This document shows positions 37,749 through 49,571 of a stretch of DNA of 64,000 nt, piece after piece (the stretch's first letter is position 1; each line of letters begins with the position of its first letter). A model generated the notes under the pieces. The model ran no database searches and was not told where the DNA came from. It saw nothing but the letters and a program-made list of their open reading frames with translations. The DNA is from Gonapodya prolifera JEL478. Taxonomy: Eukaryota > Monoblepharomycota > Monoblepharidomycetes > Monoblepharidales > Gonapodyaceae. The stretch is from NCBI GenBank assembly GCA_001574975.1, contig KQ965777.1, positions 186,001 through 250,000 of the forward strand, read 5' to 3'. The position numbers were made by a program, and so were the translations under genes.

Positions 37749-38153
37749 CAGAACTGAACCAGAGATAAAATAACGGCAGCACTAACCCCAAGCTCTCAGC
37801 GCCATACAAGGATTACGAGTAACGCTCAAACTTGAGCCAGAATAAATTATTCTGAGGAGAAGACTCCATGAGATTTTTGGTGTCTTGCAAGACCAATATT
37901 CATCGCCCAGTCAGTGAAATGATTTGAAAACGATAGCTGGTACCAAGCATGAATTGCGCGGCCACAGCCCAACTTCCAGTCAATCAGGACATCTTCCATA
38001 CACTAAGACTATCGAATACCCTCCCTACGCACCAATAAGAGAACCAACCACATCTCAATACACGGTGCGTGATCTTTTTCCAATGGAGTGGTCTTTACTG
38101 TCTCAAATCATCTCTTGGCAGACCCCGTCACATTTCAACCTTCTCAAGTCCCC
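37749..38153. other. Divergent promoter between the phosphodiesterase and the F-box gene
   Basis: About 400 bases between outward-pointing genes. It may include an upstream first exon of the phosphodiesterase (a frame starting MYGAESLGLV at 37809 is open). No named element was recognised. Confidence 0.45.
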
Positions 38154-39692
38154 ATGCTCACGGTCTTTCCCCTCGAAATCATTCACCGTATCGTTGATAT
38201 CGCAGATCGAAACTCGGATCGCCGGACCCTTTCCAATCTGCGACTCGTGTGTCGAGCGTTGGACGAAATTGCTACACCAAAGATTTTTCGTCAATTCGAG
38301 CCCCGATCCGGACGCCAACTGGGGGCACTAGTCAAAGTGTTCAAATCATGGAAAGACGCTGCGGAGAGAATCGAATCGGACGTCAAAGTACCTCCGATGC
38401 AGTCTGAATCATCAGGCATTACCCATTCTAAAGAGACACAGCCCACTCTTGCAACGGACGATAGCTCCGATAAAACAGATGACGGACTGGCAGTCTGGCG
38501 TAGGCGGGCAGCACGATTATGGAGGATGCAAGTTGTGCAGCATGTGCATGTTGAATACCTTATCGGAGTGGAATCGCATGTCGGAATTCGGGAAGCTATG
38601 CACTACATCTGTCGCCGTGGGATAGTGTCGTTTCATATGAGACGGATTGAGCGCTCCGTCTTGGACTCGTTAAGCCTTTGCACTCCGCACTTGAGAATGA
38701 TCGAGCTACCGGTCGCCATGCTACGACCTGATAGGTGGACGCTTTTGAAGAACGTCGTGGATATTCGCCTTCACTACCGTATAGCACCGTCGCGTCAGGC
38801 GATGGACCCTCTGGGTCGACACGATCGTTTGCACTCATCGGACCTCCGGCAAATAGCCTCTCTTCCGCCAACAAACCTCAAACGACTGGAGCTTCTAGGC
38901 CTATCGACTCGCACGGACTTGGAGGGCACTGAACTCAAAGGGGCAATGGTTACCCTGCTCTCCAGTGCACCAAAGCTTCAACATCTTCGTCTTCCCACCT
39001 TCACGCCATTCCTCCTGGACGTTGCCATCAGACGTAGCTCAAACTTCAATTCTTTGTTGGTTGATGCAGTGGAACCCTTTTGGAACGACTGGGCGACCGT
39101 TTCTCTCATCGCACAACATACTAATAGATTCATCAGACTTCCCAAATTTAATTCAAAATGGACACCACAATCCCTGATTATCACGCTCTCTACTATAACT
39201 AATGCACACTGCGTGTTCTATGGACCGTCATCATATTTCCGTGACTCAACGACGTTCACCGCGTTCTTCAGTAATGGCACCCTCACAAACCTCATTCTTG
39301 AGGTCGACGGCGGAGCGGATGGAGTGGACACGGAATTTTCGCGCATGGATATGGCCTTAATTTTGCGCTCCAACAGCCAATTACGTGAACTGCGCCTTTA
39401 CAGCTTCCGTCTGAAAATCAACCATTTCTTCAAAGACCTTCAACTCTACGCTGAACGTCTGGAACATTTAACGATCCATACGTGGGGGCTGACGGAAGAA
39501 AGGGTGGAGCAGTGGTTGCAACGACTTAAAAGCAATGATATGCCTTCGCTGCGGAAAATTGATACATTTTCAGCTGTTTATGGGCGGGATGTTCTTCGGG
39601 ATCGCAAATGCCAAGTCGGATCAAGTTGCTACTGGAAAGTGAGTCATCCGTTATCCGTAGACGATTTTGCGAGTGATGCAGAGTTGACTTGA
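38154..39692 (+). CDS. F-box protein
   Basis: A single-exon protein of 512 residues with an F-box at residues 1-45 (LTVFPLEIIHRIVDIADRN, then LRLVCRALDEIATPKIF). F-box proteins bind Skp1 and recruit targets to SCF ubiquitin ligases. The rest has irregular leucine-rich segments (LKRLELLGLSTR, LQHLRLPTF, LRELRLYSFRL, LEHLTIHTWGL) that look like degenerate leucine-rich repeats for target binding. The ATG at 38154 directly precedes the F-box and is preferred. No target can be named. Confidence 0.85.
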   Translation: MLTVFPLEIIHRIVDIADRNSDRRTLSNLRLVCRALDEIATPKIFRQFEPRSGRQLGALVKVFKSWKDAAERIESDVKVPPMQSESSGITHSKETQPTLATDDSSDKTDDGLAVWRRRAARLWRMQVVQHVHVEYLIGVESHVGIREAMHYICRRGIVSFHMRRIERSVLDSLSLCTPHLRMIELPVAMLRPDRWTLLKNVVDIRLHYRIAPSRQAMDPLGRHDRLHSSDLRQIASLPPTNLKRLELLGLSTRTDLEGTELKGAMVTLLSSAPKLQHLRLPTFTPFLLDVAIRRSSNFNSLLVDAVEPFWNDWATVSLIAQHTNRFIRLPKFNSKWTPQSLIITLSTITNAHCVFYGPSSYFRDSTTFTAFFSNGTLTNLILEVDGGADGVDTEFSRMDMALILRSNSQLRELRLYSFRLKINHFFKDLQLYAERLEHLTIHTWGLTEERVEQWLQRLKSNDMPSLRKIDTFSAVYGRDVLRDRKCQVGSSCYWKVSHPLSVDDFASDAELT

Positions 39693-39997
39693 TAATTTAT
39701 AGACGGTAAAAACCACCACTGATAGAGAATCTGAACACGACGACAGTTAAGGTTCCACCACGAAAACCACAACTCTTACTCTGGATTCCCCGCTTCCCCA
39801 CGAACAATCAAAATCTGTATCATAGAGCTATAACTTTACTAATAAATTCATGGATTGAAAGGAGGTTGTGACTTTGAATATGATCGAAATAAACTTATGT
39901 TGTTCCCCTCTTCGCACCCTTTCGCCAGGTCCATTCATGCGGAGATCAGGGGTGATCATCCTTCAGCACACATTCCACCACACACCATTTGCAAAAG
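39693..39997. other. Intergenic stretch between F-box and monooxygenase genes
   Basis: About 305 bases with no supported feature; it would hold the terminator of the F-box gene and promoter of the monooxygenase gene, both on the plus strand. Confidence 0.5.
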
Positions 39998-41728
39998 ATG
40001 GGACCTGAGATCGCAATCATCGGTGGAGGAATGGGTGAGCTTGGCGTTGCGGTCCCGATGTGCACACGATGCAATGGTTAAAGCGACATATCACACCGAT
40101 CGCATTCAACTATCTGAGCAAAGCGGGTTTGATGATGAGCTTGGTATGTTTCAAGGTCTTGTGAGAGTTCGCAGAGCATTTGAGTGACGATTTGAATCCG
40201 AATCCTATAGGCTCTCAAGAAGCAATTCTCACTCAGATCAACGGTGTACGAACAAGCACCAGCTTACGGTAAGCTCATCAGTGTGACTGGCGAGAGGGAC
40301 GGGTCGCTCTTTAGGTTCCCTCAACATCTTGTTTCATGTAGAGGACGGAGTTGGAGGTGCTTTTGGGCTTTACCCGAACGGGCTCAAGGTCATAAGAGAT
40401 GTCGGCGGTGTTGAACTTCTCCGCGACGTTCTTACTGGCGCGGAGCCTTACCAATTTCGCCGGTGGATGAGGCACGACGGGACAGAGGTAGCCGTTGCGA
40501 GCGAGGAAGCTCTAGCCCAGGGTGATCTTCAAAGCGTAGGGATTCGGCGATGGAGACTGCAGAGAGCAATTCTCAGGGCTGTGGAGAGGGAGGGCGGAAT
40601 CAAGATCGTCATGGGGAAGAAGCTGAAGTCTCTTCAGAATGTCGAGGGGGACGTTTCTGGACCGGTGACTATCCTTTTCGAAGACGGTTCCAAGGTTCGC
40701 GCGGACTTTGTTTTCGGATGTGATGTGAGTACATGGACGAGTTTGAAACCACACTACCAGACGTTTTGAATATCCACAACAGGGAGCCAAATCTCGCACT
40801 CGAGAAAACATATGTGGCGTGTTGGAGCCGGTTTACGGTGGGATCACGTGTCTTATGGGCTCTGCTGATATGCCCAGGAGCAAACCTGGGATTTGTTTTC
40901 CCACGGGACCGAATCGGAGACATGGGGTTGTGAGTTGACCAACAGGACTCTTCAGCTGGTACGGGTATCAACTATCGTTGTTTCTAGTGGTATCCAGTTG
41001 GGCCCAATGAGCAAGTGTTCCAGATCTATACTGTCACACCAATGAACCCCGAGTCTTGGAAAGCTCTCACCCCGGCCGAGGCGGAGGTCGAAAAGCGCCA
41101 ATTGTGTGCGTCACTTCGGGAGGACGGGTGGTCAGAAGAGTTCGTCAAGCCGGTGGAGGAGGGAAAGAACATCATCAGGGTCGGCATTCGTGACCGTGCT
41201 CCCGTTGAGAAGTGGTTCAAGGGAAGAGTAGTTCTTGTTGGGGACGCTGGTGATTATCCCCACAAGCCGCTTGCTGTTGCCAAATGAAGTGCTTACTGAT
41301 CAACCTTTGCTTCGTGTGTAGCGCACCCCGTCGCTCCATACTTTGGCCAAGGAGCCATGATGAGCTTTGAAGACGTGGGGACATTCGCATTGTGCGCCAA
41401 GATGATGGGCGGCGCCGACGTTTTCAAATCCAATCTTTCCAGCTTCCACCATGTATGCGAGAAGTATCAAAAGCACCGATTCCCGCGGGCACTCAACACA
41501 CTGCTCACATCCCGCGAGCTGGGGCGGATGCAATTGACACGAACCGAGGGCAAGGTCGCCGGACTTGCACGGGAGCTGCAGCTTTGGGTGTCGGTGGCTT
41601 TGTTTGGAACTCTTCCGAACCTGAAGAAGGGAGCCGAATATGATTTCAAAACAGAAGTGGCCAGAACGGAGGGTTGGGATCTGAGTTCGGCTATGAAAAC
41701 ACGTCAGCCGCAAGCAGCTAAACTGTAG
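39998..41728 (+). CDS. FAD-dependent aromatic-ring-type monooxygenase (salicylate hydroxylase-like)
   Basis: A group A flavin monooxygenase that would use NAD(P)H, oxygen and bound FAD to hydroxylate a small organic substrate. The first exon encodes the dinucleotide-binding start MGPEIAIIGGGMGELGVA; an intron with a weak GTCCCG donor likely runs to about 40210 and joins ALKKQFSLRSTVYEQAPAY. Later exons carry GLYPNGLKV, GCDGAKSRTR (the family's DG motif), and GDAAHPVAPYFGQGAMMSFE (the second FAD motif). About five introns, including near 40723-40782, 40925-40988 and around 41265-41320. Substrate is unknown. The predicted length is about 440 residues, as usual. Confidence 0.82.
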
Positions 41729-42241
41729 GCGCTCTCTTTGTCATAAGGATAAGTATATGATCATGTACTCAATCCAATCATAAATAATGGCGTCACTGCG
41801 GAAGTAATGGAGCCCATTTCACGAGGGCAGCACAAGCACATCCAAAAATCACATCTTTTCTTTCCCAATGACAGTGCTTTTGTTGTGGCGAGAAGAGCGG
41901 GTTTGCGGGCGATCTTGAGAACAGCCCCTATTCAGAAATTGGGAAGATGTACTGGAGAGATAAAAATCGATCACTGGAAAACACCCCTTTTGAGCTACAC
42001 ACATGCTGAGAGTTTTGTCGGCGAGCGCATGATGAAGATGGTCATGATGATAACGAGGTCGAAAGATTTCATGCGAGAGAGGACAGAATGAAGATGTGTC
42101 ATCGAAGCGCTCCACTTCCTGGACGAGTATCAACTCAAAAAGATGAGATCATTTTTGTGCCCTAACACTGGTTGTGTAGTGTGTGACCGAGCGACCGAAG
42201 CCACGCCCCAACACCCACGCTCCACCCGTACATCAATCGTG
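41729..42241. other. Intergenic stretch before the calcium ATPase gene
   Basis: About 510 bases; an in-frame ATG at 42143 could move the ATPase start upstream by 33 residues. Nothing else is recognised. Confidence 0.45.
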
Positions 42242-45200
42242 ATGGACGGTCCCGATGAGGCCGCGAGCACATCGCCTTCTTCAATCCACGAACACCAAGC
42301 GGGGAATCGTCCCGCCACACCTCCGGACGTCGCATCTTCTCCCCCCACACAAGCATCCACCTCAAGGGACGAGGGAGGAACACGATCGTTCCACGAGGCG
42401 ACAGACCCCATCGCGGTTGATGCATTCGCGCTATCTAATTCGTGAGTACGCGATCTCTCGTTCCTTTTGAGCGGCACAGTTTGTCTGGAAAGTTCGGAGT
42501 GTGATGTGATGACTTGTGTCAGAGCATCACCACGAGCCTTCACCTGTCAAATCTTTCAGTAATGAAGCCTGATGTGTCAACGGATGGATATCGCGTTCGT
42601 GGGCTCACGCCGATAACAGGGCCATATGAAGGTTAAATTTTGGGACTTCATTTGAAGGAATGCATCCTTCAGATGCTGCGTTGCTTTCTGACTCAACTTG
42701 CACTCCAAACTATGATCTAACCGGTACTGTCTCGGCAGGTCTCCTGCGGATCGCGACATGGGATCCGTGGCTGCCGACCAGGAAAACCAATCGGGACCTC
42801 TCGACAAAACCCCTCACCGTTCTCAAACCCCTACCGATATGTCTGGAAGGACCCCAAGCTCAAGCCACCTAAAATCGCGATATGACGGTGATGAAAGGCC
42901 AGACTCCCGGCGTTCAGGGATTCACTCAGCAGAGGAAGGCGAGCTTTCTCTCACGAGCGTATTTGACGTGCCCATCATTTGACTTTTTGACTTTAATACT
43001 ACAGCCCAGGCTTCGGCGAAGTTTGATTCGATTAATGCGTTAAATGCGCACGTCGAAGGTCCTGCAGCATTTTCTGGCCGACCTCGGACGCCACCAAAGT
43101 CCTCCAGACTGCCACTTGCAGCAAGGTCCACTGTTCACTTGGAGTACGCTACTGTGCAAGAGGTTGATAGCTCAGAGTCGAAGCGGGTCACCCCAGTCCC
43201 TCAGTCTCAGGCCGGAATGGCGCCAAGAGCACCGCCATCCCTCAATAGCGATTCTCCAGCTCCACCACATCCTGAGGAATCCAAACAACAAAACAAAGTC
43301 AACGAAGAAGTAGGCACTGTATCGGTAAAGAAGCAAGCCAAACCAGCAAAGACGGACTCCGCTTCGCTCGAAATCATTGCAAACATCGTGGCTCGGATGT
43401 CAAGCCTGCCTAATGAAGAGTTCGGCATCGACCCCGATGGGCTTTTGAAAATCGTGGACTTCGACAATCGGACGAGGCCAGAGCAGATCATGGAGCTGGA
43501 GAAGCTTGGTGGTGTGGGAGGAGTCGCTGCGCTTCTTCGAACAGATTTGGCATCTGGACTCCCGCTAGCAGACGGGCAATCAGACGCAAGTGCGGCGATC
43601 TCAGGATCGGAGGAGCGATTGGTTTCCAAGATACCCACCAAACTACGCGAAGACGAGGAAGACCATATGGTGCCGCGAGATCGAGATATCCGACGTGCAG
43701 TGTTTGGTAGAAACGTCATCCCTCCTCCTCCGTCAGACACCGTATTAGAGATCGTTTGGGACACTGTCAAGGACGATCCCATTCTGAAACTTCTCCTTTT
43801 CGGTGCAGTTATCATTTTGATTATCGGCACGGCGTCTCATCCAGAGTCTGGGTGGTACGAGGGTGTTGCGATATTCGTGGCTGTTACAATTGTCCTCGTA
43901 GTAACTGCGGGCAATGATTACTCCAAAGATCAAAAATTTAAGCAGCTCCTTCTGTTGCAGTCGGACAAGCGCGTGAAGGTTATTCGAGGAGGAATCAAGG
44001 ATGAAGTTAGTTCGTGGAGCATTCTCGCTGGAGACATTGTCGAGATTTCAGTAGGAGATGAAGTTCCCGCGGATGGAGTGTTCGTCAAAGGAAGTCGACT
44101 GGTTATCGATGAGAGTCCATTGACAGGGGAGTCAGTTCCAGTGCAGAAGAACGCGAAAGCACCTTTCCTCTTCTCGGGATGTCTCGTGAGTGAAGGCTCC
44201 GCAACAATGTTGGTGACAGCTGTCGGTACAACGTCGTCTGGAGGGAGAATTCAGGAACTTTTGAACAATGGAGAGGACGACCTGACAGTCCTGCAGGAAA
44301 AACTTCGAGACGTCGCTGTCCTTGTCGGCAAGGTCGGTATTACCGCAGGAGTTCTGACATTCACGGCTCTTGCCATCCGCTGGGCAGCCGGCATGCCTAG
44401 TCGCGTTCACACGAGTGGATGGGACTGGAGCTACCTCATGGAACTGGTCACTTATTTTACCATAGGAGTCACGCTCATCGTTGTGGCAGTTCCGGAAGGT
44501 CTACCTCTTGCCGTAACAATTTCTTTGGCATATTCGATGTTCAAAATGATGAAGGACAAATGCTTCGTACGTCACCTTGATGCGTCTGAGACCATGGGCG
44601 AAGCGACATGCGTCTGCACTGATAAGACTGGAACTCTTACGGAGAATCGGATGACCGTGGTGAAGACCATGATTGGGGAGCGCATTATCCACGGCGAGGG
44701 ATCTGGCGAATCAGACGCGGTACCCTTCAGCCCAACAACTCTTACACCACGAATGCAAAAACTCATATCCGAGGCTATTTCCTCCAATTCTACCGCCTTT
44801 GTCAAGTACGCGACCGAGAAATCGCTTCCCACATTTGTCGGCTCCGCTAGCGAAGGCGCCTTGCTCGTGTTCAACACCAAACTCGGATCCTCTTATGAAG
44901 ATGCCAGGCGGGCGTGCGGCAAGGTCGACAATGGTGTCTGGCTCTTTTCTTCCGAAAGAAAACGAATGTCCACGATTGTTGAACCATTTGTTCCTGCTCC
45001 GGGGTCGAAAAAAGAAACGAAGTACCGCCTTCACACAAAAGGCGCATCTGAGATCTTGATTGGACTCTGCACGCGAGCAGTCAGTGCCAAAGGGGATACG
45101 GTTGTTCCACTGGCCGACAAGCAAGAGCAAGTAATACGTTCGACAATCAAAGATTGGGCATCTGAAGGGTTGCGAACTCTGATTCTTGCGTACAGAGACA

Positions 45201-46971
45201 TGGACTCTTTACCGGATCTGGGTGACGTAAGTGATCCTTTCATTGCGTTCGTGTTGCCGCTAAGCATGACATCTTTGTGAGGACACTTCAGAGCAACAAA
45301 GAGGATCCTGAGTTTGACCTCACGTTCTTGGCACTTGTTGGAATCAAGGATCCTCTACGAAAAGAAGTACCCGGGGCGGTGGCTGCGTGTCAGACGGCCG
45401 GCTTAACCATTCGGATGGTTACCGGTGACAACGTCCTCACCGCCAGCAAGATTGCCCGCGAATGTGGTATTCTCTTTGGTGATGGGATTGCAATGGAAGG
45501 TCCTGTTTTTCGTGCTTTGTCAAAAGACGAAAAGATTGCCATCATTCCTCGACTTCAAGTGATGGCACGTTCCTCACCCTCAGACAAACACACACTCGTA
45601 TCTCTTCTCCGCGAGCTTGGTGAAGTAGTCGCGGTGACCGGTGACGGTACGAACGACGCACCCGCATTGAAAGAAGCCGACATTGGATTTGCTATGGGTA
45701 TCGCGGGTACTCAAATCGCAATGAACGCTTGTGATATTATTCTCATGGACGACAATTTTGTCTCGGTGGTGCATGCGATCCGATGGGGCAGGAATGTGCT
45801 GAATTGTGTGCGCAAGTTTCTTCAGTTCCAACTTGCGGTCAATATCGTTGCCCTGTCCATCACAATCATCGGGTCAATTGTCATGGGAGAATCTCCTCTC
45901 AACGCCGTTCAGCTGTTATGGGTGAATCTCATCATGGACTCTCTTGGCGCCTTGGCTCTTGCCACAGATGAACCAGAAGACGATGTTTTGCAACAACCCC
46001 CACATGGCCGCACCCAGCCTCTGATATCGCGAGCGATGCAGGAGTATATGATCACCCAGGTCGTCTATCAACTTATTATTCTTATCGCCCTCATGTTCTC
46101 AGCCGACCAAATTGTGCCTCTTGATCCTGTCTACCACCCCACAACCGATGACGCCAAGCGTAACAATGCATTAATCTTCACCACTTTTGTTCTCCTCCAA
46201 GTTTCAAACGAAATAACCGCCCGTCAACTCAATGGCGAGCTCAACGTTTTCCAAGGCTTTGGGCGAAATAAGCTTTTCCTTTTTATCGTATTCGTCATCT
46301 GCTTTATTCAAGTCGTTGTCATCCAATTTGCCGGCACTTTTGTTCAAGTCGTCGCCCTCAGCCCGCTGGAGTGGGGCGTTTGTGTACTCCTCTCCCTGGG
46401 GAGCATTCCATGGACTGTTCTTTGTCGTATGGGTTGGGGAATGTTCGCTGGAAAAGTTCCCTGGCACAAAACAAGAACTTCGCACCTGATGAATCGTCGG
46501 GCACCCACGAACAAAGTTCATCCAGATAATGCTTTGTTGAGTGGCCCAAGCTCCAAGACTTCTTCAGCAGGGCCCCACCACCCACCAATAGCCCGTTCTT
46601 CCCTGGCTGTAGAAGGACCTGGCATTTACCCGCCCCATTATGCCCGCCCACACACCACCGAGGCCGCAACAAACACTGGCAACAGCTTGTGGTCCATGCC
46701 GCATGGAGCGTCGCGGCCCAACTCGGGTGCCCGCAGGGTTGGACCCGATGCAGACACCACTATTCGACCAGCGCCCGTAATGGCGAAGGCGGGAAGAAGC
46801 AGAACGCTTGGATCAATGGTGGTTAACGGAGAGGAGGTGGAGGCGGGGACAGTGGAACAAGCGCGGGAAGTGTTGGGCGTCAGAGAAGTTTCCACGGGAA
46901 AGCTTAAAAGTGGAATGGGTGAAAGCAGGGAGAGTTTGGGAGTACCACTAGGGCTGTCCAAAGGGTGGTGA
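42242..46971 (+). CDS. PMC1: P2B-type calcium-transporting ATPase (PMCA/PMC1-like)
   Basis: A calcium pump that moves Ca2+ out of the cytosol, into the vacuole or across the plasma membrane. The chain shows PADGVFV and the actuator motif TGES (near 44,125), membrane span 4 with VPEGLPLAVTISLAYS, the phosphorylated Asp in CTDKTGTLTENRM (near 44,620), the hinge GDGTNDAPALKEADIGFAMG (near 45,640) and the C-terminal spans. It has a long, low-complexity N terminus (about 300 residues), as in fungal PMC1 and plant ACA pumps, where it can be inhibitory. Introns lie at about 42443-42738, 42957-43010 and 45229-45291; the last joins DLGD to SNKEDPEFDL. The C-terminal 150 residues are Pro/Ser/Thr-rich; no clear calmodulin site was seen. 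The symbol is by similarity to yeast PMC1. Confidence 0.9.
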
Positions 46972-47820
46972 GTTGTGCCGAATCATTGCCGTGTGGTGAG
47001 GGTAGTTGATCATAATTTCTTGTGCCCTCAACTTGTCCTTAAACCACAATGTGTTGCTCACACTTGGTTGTGGCGAATAACAGGAAAGCGGCCGTTGCCG
47101 CAGGATGGTTTATTGGTGAGCTCTCGAGAAATTGGCGATGCATGGCATGGCACTCATTAGTCATTTGTGCTGGGTCCGGTTTGTCCCACGTGTCATGATC
47201 AGGTGCTCTTAACCGTGTGCACGACCCGGCCCATGTTCCCCGGCAGGGCCCAACGCCTGACTTCTTGCGGTCTTGGAACCTCGTGCGGCATCACCCGCAC
47301 ACCGGGCTGGGAGTAAAAGCCCAAATGAGGTCGCAAGGACAGTTGGCTAAAAATTAACGACAATAATATCGACAATGTAATTTTGAGTTCTGGGTTGTAA
47401 GTGTAGTTGTCGGGTAAATTTTTCACGTTACACCAAACCTCTCTGCCCCTCTGACCAACGAAGAGTCCCAGCGGAAAGGAACTCAAAAGGAAGAGTCGCT
47501 GGTTCCTGCTCCAAAGATATTTGTTTTTTGTTTCGATTTGCTTTCCCTCCCCCGAGTTTGTCTTCGCCTTACTCCGTGACCACCATCGAGCCCCTCTGCG
47601 ACGGCCGGTGAATATACGAGACTCCAACACCCAGTAGCCTTCGTTTGTGGAACACAGATTGTCGGCCGGAGCCAAACGCCGAGAGAACGAGGACTTACGT
47701 GAACGCGGACAGACAGTGGTGAAGGTGCCCCAAGCCTCCGTCTCCATCAATCACAAACGTCTGACTGCGCCAACAAGAACAGAAGAAAGAGATTACTGGA
47801 GCAGACTGAGACACCCAAAA
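46972..47820. other. Intergenic stretch, no supported gene
   Basis: About 850 bases between two plus-strand genes. A minus-strand open frame at 47199-47750 has no family resemblance. A GC-rich, possibly structured stretch at about 47,200-47,320 was looked at for an RNA gene but matches none I know. Confidence 0.45.
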
Positions 47821-49387
47821 ATGGACCTTCAAGTGTTGCAGCAGCAAACCCCATCAAGGGAGCAAACACCCCCTTTGCCATACAATTACTCCCCCGGAAT
47901 CGGTTTTGAAGAGAACTTTCCAGATTTTCAGTATTCTGACTATCGACCTCTGACTCCACCGATGCCCAGTTCTCACAGACACGCCACTTCGTTCTATGCT
48001 TCCCCTAATGGCGATCAAGCAGGCGACTTCAACCCCTTCCGCGGAGCGCAGGACGAGCTCTTTCCATTTCCTTACAATCCTATTCCACCGCCCCCTAGCG
48101 CGTATGTCAGCCCAGATCCCGAGTGGTACTCAAGGGCAACCCAACATGCATGGATGGACATACCTCCCCCACCGCCTCCACCTGCCACTGACAGTGGACC
48201 TTCCTCCTTTTCAGACCATGACGCAGTTGATCTCACTCACCTTCCACCCCTCCTGTCAGCGGTTGGGAGAGAACCATCGCAACCGTCAGTTCCCCCTTTC
48301 GGGTCACCTCCATCGTCATCCACCGTCCTTCGAAGAAGCACACCCAGAATTCGCATACGACCACCCGCCACTCTTCCTAATGGTACATCCTCAGCGCTAC
48401 TTCCCTCTCCTGAGCGTGATTTCGGTGGCACTCCTGATCGGGAAACGACTCCTGTCATTGTCCTCAGCAGTGATGATGAAGAGGAGGACAATGGGTCCTC
48501 GGGCGGTCCTATACGGCGACCCCGCGCTCGAATGCACCGTGGGCCGTACATTGGATCCACACCACGATTGGCATCGGCTGTTGGATCAGGATCGGCGACG
48601 GGTGGAGGATCCGGATCCGCTGCGCAAGCCAGCGTGGAGCAAAGTGAAGAGCTGGTAGATTTGACGGCGGACGATGATGGAGATGTGGTGGATCTTGATG
48701 CCGAGGAAAGGGATTCCAACCAGGGTGGGGATGGGACAAGGGAGAGAAGAGGAGAAGATGCAGAAGAAGACGTCGAAATAGTGGGCTATCGTGGGGGATG
48801 GAGAAGTTGGGGTGAGTCTCTTGATAACGGACGAAGGATGCTCTCAGTGATCGCAAGAGCAACGTTTGCGGTGTCACCTTTTCTTCCAACTCTCACCATA
48901 TGATTCTTCCTCTGTCTATTCTCTCCGAACAGATGGACTAACTACATTTGCGGCAACAATAATGAATCGGCTCGCCGATCGGTCTCGCCCTCTGCCCTCA
49001 TCAGCATCCAGACCACCTGTCGCCCTCGTTCGCCGCCCCGCCACTCCTCCGGACCCCGCTGTCGGTGCAGCTCCTGCATCCCCAACTTCAGACGATGTGG
49101 TCATCGTTTCTTCTACTGTGCCCGAGAACCGGCCTGCCACGTCAACCTCGAATTTGCTCTCATTGCTACGCGCCTCACTCCCCCCCGAACCCCCCGCTGC
49201 CCCTGGAGTGATCCGTTGCGCTATTTGTCTTTCGACTCCTACGGCGGACGTGCCACTGAGCGCTACGGTATGCGGTCATGTGTATTGCGAAACATGCATC
49301 AGTGAGGCTGTCAAGCGGAGAAGGGAGTGTCCTGTTTGCCGGAAGAAGCTGGGCAAAACAGGTGTGCATAGGTTGTATATTAGTTAG
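47821..49387 (+). CDS. RING-finger E3 with SUMO-interacting motifs (STUbL, Slx8/RNF4-like)
   Basis: Two exons (47821-48811 and 48933-49387) joined across a 121-base intron give about 480 residues. The C-terminal 55 residues are a C3HC4 RING (RCAICLSTPTAD, CGHVYCETCI, ECPVCRKKL). Ahead of it lie several acidic-flanked hydrophobic stretches that look like SUMO-interacting motifs: PVIVLSSDDEEE, EELVDLTADDD, VVDLDAEE, DVEIVGY and DDVVIVSS. RING plus clustered SIMs is the layout of SUMO-targeted ubiquitin ligases, which ubiquitinate poly-SUMO proteins in the nucleus. The N-terminal third is Pro/Ser-rich and disordered. The RING is about where Slx8 has it. The STUbL role is inferred. Confidence 0.85.
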
Positions 49388-49571
49388 GAGGCGCCCGGCC
49401 TGAGTATCTGTGCAGCGGAGGACTTTAGAGTCGCGCACGTGCGGTCGGATGTTGATTTTGCATTTGTTTGTTTCTAATAATCACCCGGATGAATGCCCAA
49501 TTTACACGGAGAGACTTAAATATGTGCAAGCAGATGGAAATCGTCATGAGTGGAATCCTGAACGCCGTTTT

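Noticed and set aside
47199-47750. Minus-strand open frame of about 180 residues
   Set aside because: It overlaps the start region of the RING gene and shows no family or codon pattern of a real gene.
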